A stretch of 64,000 bases of DNA from Sipunculus nudus (taxonomy: Eukaryota > Annelida > Sipuncula > Golfingiida > Sipunculidae). Position 1 is the stretch's first letter; each line of letters begins with the position of its first letter. Shown piece after piece: positions 49,201-61,200 of the stretch. Location: contig CM049317.1 of assembly GCA_026874595.1 (NCBI GenBank), positions 60,422,618 through 60,486,617 on the forward strand, written 5' to 3'. Under the pieces are notes generated by a model. It saw nothing but the letters and a program-made list of their open reading frames with translations. It ran no database searches and was not told where the DNA came from. A program made the translations under genes and the position numbers.

Positions 49201-52200
49201 GGTCAATATCCATGCAAAAAATCATGGTGATCTCTGCATTAGTTGTTCAGATACTTCAGTTTTTGTATCAAATTGTCCATTATTCTGAGGGATACTTCGG
49301 AGTCCTATAGCTTGAAGGATATGGGTAACAGAGACCTAATTTCAAGTTTCTACAGGCACCTTTCATGGGCCTCCTTGCATGACAAGAATGAAGATTCTAG
49401 GTCCAGTTGTTGCGATTTGTACCCTGTTGACAGATAACCACATCTTTAAAGGTCTCAAAAAAAAAGAAAAAAATTCGTAAAAATTTGAAAAAAAAATAGA
49501 GGTGGCACACCCAGTCTGCAGAAACTGATGGAACAGCTCATGATCAATATGTATGCCGAAAATCATGACCATCAGTGCTGTAGTTATTGAAATACTGCAG
49601 TTTTTTATTCAAATTTTCCATTATTCATGGGGGGGGGGGGTATTTTGGACCCATACAGCTTAAAGAATATGGGTAACAGAGACCTAATTTCAAGTTTCCA
49701 TGGAGACTTTTCATGGGTCTCCCTGTGTGTCAAGAATGAAGATTCTTGGTCCAGTTTTTATGATTTGTGCCCTGTTAACAGATGTTCATATCTTTAAAGG
49801 TCTAAAAAATACAGAAAAATTTCGTAAAAAAAAACGAACAAATACAGGTGGTGCCACCAGTCTGCAGAAACTTATGAAACACTCAATGATCAATATCCAT
49901 GCAAACAATTATGGTTATCTCTGCATTAGTTGTTCAGATACTTTAGCTTTTGTATCAAATTTTCCATTATTCTGAGCTGTACTTTGGAGTGCCATAGCTC
50001 AAAGGATATGGGTAACAGAGACCAAATTTCAGGTTTCCATGGAGACTTATCATGGGTCTCCCTGTGTGTCAAGAACGAAGATTCTAGGTCCAGTCTTTAT
50101 GATTTGTACCCTGTTGACAGATAACTTCATCCTTAAAGGTCTCAAAAATGGAGAAAACAATTCGTGAACATTGAAAAATACAGGTGGCGCCACCAGTCTG
50201 CACAAACTGATGTAACATCTCATGATCAATATGTATGTCGAAAATCATGACCATCAGTGATGTAGTTAATGAGATATTGAAGTTTTTGTATGAAATTTTT
50301 GACTATTCTTGGGGGTAATTTTGGGCCCTATAGCTCGAAGGATATGGGTAACAGAGACCTAATTTCTGGTTTCCATGGAGACTTTTCATAGGTCTCTCAG
50401 TGTGTCGAAAATGAAGATTCTTGGTCCAGTCGTTACGATTTGTGCCACGCTAACAGATGACAGCATCCTCAAAGGTCTCAAAAATAGAGAAAAAAATCGT
50501 AAAAAATCAAACAGTACAGGTGGCGCCACCAGTCTGCAGGAACTGATCGAACATCTCATGATCAATATGTATGCCAAAAATGAAGACCATCAGTGATGTA
50601 GTTATTGAGATATTGAAGTTTTTGTATGAAATTTTTTACTATTCTGGGGGGTACTTTGGGGCCCGATAGCTCAAAGGATATGGGTAACAGAGACCTAATT
50701 TCTGGTTTCCAAGGAGATTTTTCATGGACCTCTCAGTGTGTCAAGAATTAAGATTCTAAGTCCAGTCTTTATGATTTGTGCCTTGTTAACAGATGTTCAC
50801 ATTTTTAAAGGTCTCAAAAATAGAGAAAAAAATTCGTAAAAAATCGAAAAATACAGGTGGCGCCACCAGTCTGCAGGAAGTGATGTAACATCTCATGATC
50901 AATATGTATGCCAAAAATCATGACAATCAGTCAAGTAGTTAATGAGATATTGAAGTTTTTGTATGAATGTTTGACTTTTCTGGGGGGTACTTTGGGGCCA
51001 CATAGCTCAAAGGATATGGGTAACAGAGACCTAATTTCTGGATTCCAAGGAGATTTTTTATGGACCTCTCAGAATCCCAAGTTACAAGGTTCTAGGTTCA
51101 GCGGTTACGATTTGTGCCTGGTTAACGGACGGACAGACGGACAGACAGACAGACGGACAGACGGATAGACGGATGACGGACAAAGAGTGATCGCTATAGC
51201 TCAGATGACTTTCAGTCAGCTGAGCTAAAAACCTCCAATATCTTGATAATTAATGCATGGATTGTCATGAATCTTGCCTTGAATTTTACCATGACTAGTT
51301 TTGTCAGTTCCCAAAAAGTGGTGGTGACACCTGTATTTTTTGTTATTTTAAAAAATATTTTTTCTAATTTTTTACTATAAAATGACAACAATCATGCCAG
51401 TGTCTCAGCTGTGATTTCATCTAGTGTCTCAAAACCTGGTGTGTTTATTGATCACAAGTGGATGCCCTAAGTAATCACCCTGTCTGTCTGTCTGTCTGTC
51501 TGACTGGCTATCCCTCCATCCATCCACACAAATTTGTTTCCAGATGATAGCTTCAGGTTGGATTTACACATGGATTTTAAACTTGACTTACATATGGCCC
51601 ACCACTAAAGCAAGAACCTATATGATTTCAGGTCACAAGGTCAAGCTCACAGGACCCACTTATTTAAAAAGATTATGGATGCATTTTAAGCCAAGCTTTT
51701 CATCCCAAACTTCCCATCTTGCTCATTTAGCTGACTTGCCAATATAGGGGGAGAGCATAAATGAAAATGGGGTCACAAGGTCAAAGGTCAAGGTCACAGG
51801 GGCCATCTGTTTACAAATTAGTTTCCAGATGATAACTCCATTTTAGTTTGACATATTGGTTTCAAACTTAACTTATATATGGCTAACCGCTAAAGTAAGA
51901 ACCATGTCGATTTTGGGGTCCAACAGGCAAAAGTCAAGGTCACAGGACTCGTTTCTTTAAAAAGAATGCGTATGCATTTTAAGCCAAACTTTTCACTGCA
52001 AACCTTCATCAAGATATTGCTAACCTGTCAATAGGGGAAGATTCTCTTCCATTTTTGGGTCATAGGGTAAGGTCACAGGGTCCATCCATTCACATATTAG
52101 TTTATGGATGATAATTCTGCTTTGGAAAGACAGATAGGCTTCAAACTTGATATAATAATGACCCACCACTTAAGTAAATTCATTTTGATTTCAGGGTCAA

Positions 52201-55200
52201 GAGATCAAAGTTGAAGGTCACAGGAGCCACATCTTTCAAAAGATTGTGGATGCACTGTAAATCAAACTTTTCATCCCAAACTTTCCATTTTTCACACATG
52301 GCTAACTATCACAAAGTCAGGAAATCTGTAGATTTTGAGGTTACCTGGTCAGTTAATTTAAAAGATTGTTACAATAATGCTGCAAGTTAAAGGATAATAA
52401 GTTCTAAGATTTTTTGGTCACAAGGTCATTGATTAAGGTAACAGGACTGTCATTCTGAAAAATTTCTTTAAAATATCCTTATAGACAAATTCAGCTGAGC
52501 ATCGAGACCCATTGGTCTCTAGTTTAAATCATCCATATTTGTTTCCTCAAATTTTGGGGAAGGGAGGCCCAAAGGAAGTGGAGACATACATCTGTTTTTG
52601 CGACAAATCTAACTCATTCTAGTTTTAAGTGGTCATCAAATAATAATTATGAATTTTAAGTGGCCAAATAAATATGGTACCCATGTATTACAGAGGTGGG
52701 AGTGAACCTGCAGGCTGGCTGGATGGTCAGGTACTCGTTTGACCTATCCAGTGGAAGTATCTCAACAGACGAGGAAACCATCACAATTGGCTTCTCCTCG
52801 CAGTTCAAGCAGGGCATCCTGATGCAGATCACGAACAATGACACAGTACGCCCTGAGTATATCTCCATAGAGATGAACAATAACGGTAAGGAGGGCTTGT
52901 TCTCTTGGTCAGTTATTTCCTTTCCTGTTTTAAATAGATGTTTTCACACATTAGATCCAGCTATAATTTCGAACAAGAATAAATTTTTTTTATAAATAAC
53001 AATATATAAAACTTTTTTAATAATGAAATGTATAAAATATATACAGTATTTATAAATTATATTGATTTCAAATTCATGGTTTTAATATACAATGATATAT
53101 GATTGATCTTTATAATATTATACATTTAAAAAGTTTTATTCCCATGCCCTTGTCACACCCTGACCTAGCAAAAATGTTGAAATTGCTCATAGGGGCGGGC
53201 ATTTTGCATACACACTTGATGTCACAAGTAGCATGCAAGATTGTGGGTGAACTTCTAGTATATAAAGCATGGCATCAGCTTGTCATATTTGGGTATCTCC
53301 TTCATATATTGGTATCTCAGCTAATGACAATATTTGCATTTTCTGCAGGTTAAGTAAAGCTGAATTGGATGTGGGTTTTGATCATGGCTGTATTTGTATT
53401 TTTCTAAAGGTGGAGTGAAGGTGGCTTTGGATGTGGGGTTTGACCGTGATGAGGTGAACACAAACATTCAGAATGTTGATCTGGCCAATGGACAGCAGCA
53501 CGTAGTGTTGGTGCGCAGATACGACAAAGGACGTACACTAGAACTCAAGGTATGTCAGTATAATGAATACAGTTAACATGTTTATTTGAATCCAGCATAT
53601 AGTTTGGCAACAGGGCTCCCATGCCCTGAAACAGTCATGAAATTTTAATCTGAAAATTCTATACTTTAAAAAGTCAGGATTTTGGAGGAATTTTTAAATG
53701 ATTCAGTGAATCCTGGCAAAAAGTTTCCACTTAAATACCTGAAGTCATTTTAGAAAAAGTTATAGAATTTTATTTGAGGTCATGAAAAAATCTGGGTATA
53801 GGACATGAAATTGTATTTTCTTGAGGTGAAGGAACCCAAGGCAAAGTAAAAGTAATTTTCACATAGATATCAGAATACAGTGGTTGAAAGACCAATTGGG
53901 ATATCATGTTGCCACTGTTACGGTTTCCTTTGCCTGTAAATCCTTGAAAGGACAAGTCCCCCCACCAGCATCTGGACCCAGTTATGGCTGATATTCACAT
54001 ATTGAATGTCTTTATACTTAATAATTTATTTTGATATCTTAAGTGCACTTTTGAATGTGTAATACCAAAGCAAAATGTTGAACGAGTGAAATTGACCACT
54101 TCAGGTTTTCATGTTTTGGGGGATATATATACTTACTCCCTTATACACATCACTGCCCCCCTCTACTGCTTGCAGATTGTCACATGGCTATGATTCATCT
54201 TAATTGGTGCAGGATTGAAATATTTACTGTCACCCTTCATTTCTGCACCTAAATGAAAGAGCACACCTCATGAGTTGTTATATCATGTGACCAAGATTCA
54301 AACTGGCTCCGATAGTAGGAGTGTGACTATGCATGGTCTTATCTGAAGAGTAAAGGATCAGTCATATAAGAATGAGCATATCTTATCAGAATCTGTATAA
54401 CATAAAAAACTATTATGATAAACTAGACATATGCATGTTTTATTACGTAAACATCGATGAGAGCGTTTTCTGTATTAATGAGAATATTCTCTGTTAGTAT
54501 TCACACGCCAGAAGCTCCACTTAGAAAATTTTCCCTGAGTAGGCCTATCATCGCCCACTTCCGCCTCATTCTCGGTATCTAGGTCATGCCTCACTTTGGT
54601 AGAGCAACTTATTCTTCTGGCGTTTGTGCTAGACGGCCGTGTCGACGGGCTACTCCCGTCCGTCCGCTGTTGGTTTTCCCATGCTCGTTGCTTCACTTAC
54701 TGTAAGTACGCTTTCATTTTCCCTTGGCCACTATGGAAGTCTCTCGGACTTGTTCCTCTTGTGGAGCGTCTCTACCTTCCTGGGATTTTCTCCCTCTTGT
54801 CTCGGCTGTCGCTCCAGTGAGGGCACGTGCCTTGGTGAGGCGGACCCATGTTATTATTGTCATACATGGCCGCCCTCTCAATGGGCTCGACTTCATGCAT
54901 GGTCGACTGCCCTTGATCCCATTGAGCCCTCTCCTGCGCTGTCTTCGGCTCCTGTGGCGGGGAGCAGGGGGGCGCCACTCCTTAGGTGTCAAGTTGGGTG
55001 GCATTACGCTTCCCCTGTGCAGATCCCCTTCTCTTTCCAGATCCTGTCCCTCCCTCCCAGGGCTCTGTCTTCCAGACCCCTGTTGGGGCTCCTGCTAGAG
55101 CTCTAGCCGCCCCCTCAAGGAAGCGTCCGACCCCTGCCCCACCCGGGCCCCCCGAGAAGGCTCTTGCCTTTTCCTTCATTCACCGTCTCTCCAGTTTTTA

Positions 55201-58200
55201 GCTCAGCTGACTGTAAGTCATCTGAGCTATAGGGATCACCTTTTGTCCGTCGTCCGTCCGGCCGTCCGGGTGTCTGTCCGTTAACAGGGCACAAATCTTA
55301 ACCGCTAGAACTGGAATCTTCTTACTTGACATCCTGGGAGGTCTATGGAAATTCTCCTTGTAAACCTGAAATTAGGTCACTGTGACCTATATTCTTTGAG
55401 CTATGGGGTTCCGAAGTACCCCCCAGAATAATGGAAAATTTGAAACAAAAGCTCAAGTATCTGAACAACTAATGCATTGATCATCATGATTTTTTGCATG
55501 GATATTGATCATGGAGTGTTTCATGAGTTTCTGCAGACTGGTGGCGCCACCTGTATTTTTTCGATTTTTACCAATATTTTTCTCTATTTTTGAGACCTCT
55601 TAAGATGCGGCCATCTGTTAACAGGGCACAAATCGTAACGACTACACCTAGAATCTTCTCTCTTGACATGCAGGGAGGCCCATAAAAAGTCTCTTTGGAA
55701 ACCTGAAATTAGGTCTCTGTTACCCATAACCTTTGAGCTATGGGGCTCCGAAGTACCCCCCAGAATAATGGAAAATTTGATACAAAAGCTCAAGTATCTA
55801 AACAACTATTGCAGTGATCACCATGATTCTTTGCATGGATATTGATCATGGAATGTGTCATCAGTTTCTGCAGTATGGTGGCGCCACCTGTATTTTTTTA
55901 TTTTTACGAATTTTTTTCTCTATTTTTGAGACCTCATAAGATGCGGTCATCTGTTAACATGGCACAAATCATAACAACTGGACCTAAAATCTTCTCTCTT
56001 GACATGCTGAGAGGCCCATGAAAAGACTCCTTAAAAACTTGAAATTAGGTCTCTGTTACCCATAACCTCTGAGCTATGGGGCTCCGAAGTACCCCCCAGA
56101 ATAATGGAAAATTTGATACAAAAGCTCAAGTATCTGAACAATTATTATATTGATCACCATGATTCTTTGCATGGATATTGATCATGAAATGTTTCATCAG
56201 TTTCTGCATTCTGGTGGCGCCACCTGTATTTTTCAATTTTTAGCTCAGCTGACTGAAAGTCATCTGAGCTATAGGGATCACCTTTTGTCCGTCGTCCGTC
56301 CGGCCATCCAGGCGTCTGTCTGTTAACAGGGCAAAAATCGTAACCGCTAGACCTGGAATCTTCTTACTTAATATCCTGGGAGGTCTATGGAAATTCTCCT
56401 TGTAAACCTGAAATTAGGTCACTGTGACCTATATTCTTTGAGCTATGGGGTTCTGAAGTACCCCCCAGAATAATGCAAAATTTAATACAAAAGCTCAAGT
56501 ATCTGAACAACTAATGCAATCACCATGATTCTTTGCATGGATATTGATCATGGAGTGTTTCATCAATTTCTGGAGATTGGTGGCGCCAGCTATATTTTTT
56601 TTATTTTTTATGATTTTATTTCTCCACTTTTGTGATCTTTAAACATTTGGTCATCTGTAAACAGGGCACAAATCATAATGACTGGACCTAGAATCTTCTG
56701 TCCTCACCTCCAGGGAAGCCCATAAAAGGTCTACATGGAAACCCGAAATAAGGTCCCTGTTACCCATATTCTGTGAGCTATGTGGCTCTGAAGTACCCCC
56801 CAGAATAAAGATTTGGTCATATATTAACGGGGACAAATCATAATGACTGGACCTAGAATCTTCTTTCTTGACATGCAGGGAGGCCTTTGGAAAGTCTCTT
56901 TGGAAATCTGAAATTAGGTCTCTGTTACCCATATCCTTCATGCTATGGCTCTGAGAATAAAGATTTGGTCATCTGTTAACAGAGCACAAATTATAATGAC
57001 TTGACCTAGAATCTCCTTTCTTAAAAAGGCTGGGAGGCCCCTGAAAAGTCTCCTTGTGCACCTGAAATTACATCTCTGTTACCCATATCCTTCATCCTAT
57101 GCGGCTTTGAAATACCCCCCAGATTAAACATTTGGTCATCTGTTAACAGGGCACAAATCATAATAACTGGACCGAGAATTTTATTTTTTGACATGCTGGG
57201 AGACCCCTGAAAATTCATCTTGTAAACCTTGAAAATAGGTGTCTGTTACCCATATCCTTCATGCTACAGAGCTCCATAGTACCCCAATGAATATTGGATG
57301 ATTTTATACAAAAGGTCAAGTTTGGAAAAAGTATTTCATTCAAATTTGACATTCAGATGATAAAATTACTTTTGTCAATGTCTTCCTGGTCAGCTGAGCA
57401 TCATGACCCCTGGGTCACTTGTTGTGAATCCTTAAGGGCGGATTACAACCTTGAGTTGGAGTCCTCGCCCCAGGCCACGGCTCCGGGGCTGGTGTCTTTG
57501 TCCGTTCCTCCTGTGTTGTCCCCGCAGCGTCCCGCGCGGATGGAGGTCACTCGTTCCCCACCGGCTCCAGCGCAGGTAAGTGCTCCCCCCCCCCCCCCTT
57601 GATCTGCCCCTTCCTAGCCGTCTGTCCCTTCGTTCCCTTAGGGACCGTCCTTCCGCTGATGCGGTTCCCCTCCCGTCCGGGTCTCCAGAGGCCCGCCCTA
57701 CGGTTCCTGATACGGTCCCCGTCTGTGCCCTGGCCGCTCCTGCGGCCTTGTCCGCTCTTGGTTCTCCGTCCATCAGTTCTCTGCTTGTATTAACAGATCA
57801 GGCGCCTCTGGCCGGTATGGATCAGTGGACTGCTCTCAACACGCAGTGGCAGGCGTGGGGCACCATGAAGTCTGACCTACTTGATCAGGTGGCCCGCACC
57901 ATGCAGGAGTCTCGCCCGGACGGGCCGACCTTCCAGCGCCTCAGGCCACCGCCCGCCTCTGCTGCGTCGGCCGGGTTCACGCTCTTGGTGCAGAGTTCCG
58001 GACCTCAGGTCTGCATGGAATTTACTGACGAGACAGCTCGGCTGCTTGACAATCATCATGCCGCCATCACCGGCGCTATATCCTCATCGTCTGGGTTGCC
58101 GGTGCCGCCTTGCGTGCGATGCCCTTGGAAGATTGGTACCTTGTGGTCCCCTAAGGCGTATTGGGTAACCTGCCTTGACAGGCTCGTCCCCTCTCTTGCC

Positions 58201-61200
58201 TTTCTGGCTGTTCCTTCGGAACCGATGCGGGCCGAAACTGGGCTTGATCAACCCTTCTCTGACGGTAGGTTGCTTTATTCACTGGCGGCGCATGTATCTG
58301 ATTCTCAGCTCTCGGATATGGAGGCTCCCGCCCGCCAGACCGCCGGCGTTGTCAACGACTTTCAGGCCGTTACCAGCCTGTTGTCTATTTCTCCGGATCC
58401 TGCCATTTAATAATTTATGGCAGGCTTTCTGCTCACGCATGTGCCGAGTTACAACACTTGGCCTGGCGCCAGGTGGAGGATTGTATCTTGCTCCGCTGCG
58501 CCAGGTGTCTCCGCACCCTTCGCTCCGTCCAGCCCGCGCTATCTCCCGCGGAGCTCTCGGATCTTTATACTCAGCCGTTCACGGGATCTCTCCTCTTCGG
58601 GGTCATCTATCCCGCGTCTATGAGGCTGCCCTGGATCGTTCAGATCGTCAGGCCCGCCTCCGGTCGGCGCCTCCTCCAACCTCCCAGGCGTCTCTCCCTT
58701 ACCAGTCCCGTACTGCTCCGGTACGGGCTCCGGCTGCTAGCGGCTCCTGCCCGCCCGTCTGCTCGGACGTCCGGGTCTCGCCAGGCCTCCTCCTTTCGCG
58801 ATAAATCCACTCTGAGGGGTCGCGGCCGTAAGTGACACTCCAGGTCGGGTAGGCGGCCGCCTTCAGGCCTGTTATCCGGCCTGGAGGCGTGTCACCTCGC
58901 ATCCATTAGTTTTAAGCACGGTTTGTTTCGGTTTCTGAATTTCGTTTTTCACCCCTCCGCCCCGCACAGTGTTTCCGTTCGTTACTCCCCCACCCCAGGA
59001 TCCAGCCAAGCGTCTCGCGCTAGAGAATGCCATTTGGTCCCTTCTCTTGAAGGGGGCCATTCTCCAGGTCGATCCCGATACTCCCGGGTTTTATTCCTGC
59101 ATTTTTCTTGTCCCCAAGCCCCACTGACTGTGGCGCCTGATTATAGATCTGAAGTGCCTCAATGCCTTATTCAACCACCCCATTTTCGAGAGTTCAGTAT
59201 TCCCGCTGTGCTCCGCTCCGTCCACCAAGGTGACTGGGCGTTCAAGATCGATTTAACAGACGTGTATTTCCATGTACCTATTCACCATGTGTCACAGCCG
59301 TACCTTCGGTTCGCCTACGGCAGGCGCGTGTTTCAATTCAGAGCCCTCCCGTTCGGGATCAGTTTTGTGCCCTAGATCTTTACGATCCTTGTTCATGCTG
59401 TAACCACTTACCTCCGGTCAGTCAGGGTGTCAGTCCTCCCGTACTTGGACGACTGGCTCGTTCACGCCCCTTCTCCCGATCTCCTTCTCCACCATGGTGC
59501 CCTCGTGCTTTCCCTTCTTCGCGATCTTGGCTTTCTGGTCAATGTCCAGAAGTCTCATTTGGTCCCTACCCAGACCATTCAGTTTCTGGGCGTGGTCCTG
59601 GATTTTCAGGCCGGTCTTGTATCTCTCCTGCTCGACTTCGCGGATCCGATCCCTTCTGTCGGCTCGTCGTGTCAGCTCCCATCTGGCGGCTTCCTTACAC
59701 GGTTCTCTCAACTGGAGGGCCACGTTCGTCTCTATGGGCCGCCTGTTCCTCTGCCCGGTGCAGTCGCTCCTCGCGCGTCTCCTGGGTTTGGCATCTCAGA
59801 GTACTGTGATTCTGCCTACCCACCAGGCCTGGCGGGCCCTCCGCCCCTGGCTCCGGCTGTCTTTTCTCCTTCACAGCATTCCTTTCACGCAGACCGTCGC
59901 CTTTACGATCTTTACCGACGCATCTCAGATGGGCTGGGGTGCCCACCTGGCAGATTTCGTATTTCCGGCCTCTGGTCTCCTTGGGAGCGTCTGCTCCATA
60001 TCAATGTTCTCGAGCTCAGAGCAGTCCGTCGTGCGCTCGAACACTGGTCTCCACGCTTCCTCAACAGTCATGTTCTAGTCATGACAGACAACCCGAAGGT
60101 TCTTGCATATATCAACAGGCAGGGCGGCACTTGGTCACCCTCGGTACCCTTTCAGCCATTTCTCTCCCTCTGCCGGTTCTCCGGGGGATCTTCGGTGCTT
60201 GAGGGACTCCGGATTTCGACCTGTTCGATATCCCGAACCCTTCGCCCCTCGTTCCGTCCTGTCCACAGCTACGTCGCCCTAGTGTCCTGCTCTTGTACGG
60301 GTTCCCGGCCCCGGCCTTGATCCTACGGTTACTCCTCCGTCGCTCGGCGGCGCCTCTCATGGACGTCATCCTGATCGTACTGTTTCATCCAGCGGCTCCG
60401 TGGTTTCCTCGGTGCCGTTCGTTTCTTGTCTGTCCGCCCATTCTCCTGCCGCTGTCGGTCCATCTGCCGCTCCGTCCTCGCACTGCTTGGTCGTACCCTC
60501 TGAGCGCTTTCTTACTGTCCTCTGCTCACTCAAAGATCAGGGGTTTTCAACGCCGGTTGCGGCTCTTGCAGTGGCTCCCGTTGACGCTCTTCCGACCGTG
60601 TGTATAAATCCCACGCTCGTTTGTCCCGCCTGCGGTAAGTAGTTCCTTCTGAGCGCCTTGCTGGGTTCTCCGGCACCTACGCGGCCCTCCTTATGAGCTG
60701 CTCCGCTCCGCCCACCTGCTCCATCTGTCGCGTAAGAAGGCCTTCCTCCTGGCGCTCGCCACTGCTGGCTGTCGAGCTGAGCTTCATGCTCTCATGGCCG
60801 ATCCTAAATTTTCTCAAATTGCGCCTGACGGTTTGTCCGCGGACTTTCACTTTTTTCCTCCCGCAATTTCATGGCACGTTCCTGCCCTGCCTAATGGCAG
60901 GTACCGGTTCGGCGCCACGCATTGCCCTGTCCGGGCCTTAAGATAAGGCTACAAAATCTCTCTGGGGGGGGCCGTAAGAAACTTTATTTCTTCAAAATTT
61001 GGTGCAGCCGATAAAGAAATCAGTCCTATTACTATCAGTTACTGGAAAAAGGCTGCTATCATCGCCGCCCATGACTCCTTACGTCCGGCTGAACTACAGT
61101 CCTTCCATGTCACGGCTCAAGAGGTCAGGGCTATCGCCTCATCCTTTGCTCACCTTTCGGGCGTGTCTCCTGCCGCGCTGGTCAAAATGAGTATCTGGAA

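Noticed and set aside
54475-60369. Long minus-strand open frames in the DIRS region
   Set aside because: They are shadows of GC-rich plus-strand coding sequence. RT, RNase H and recombinase motifs are all on the plus strand.
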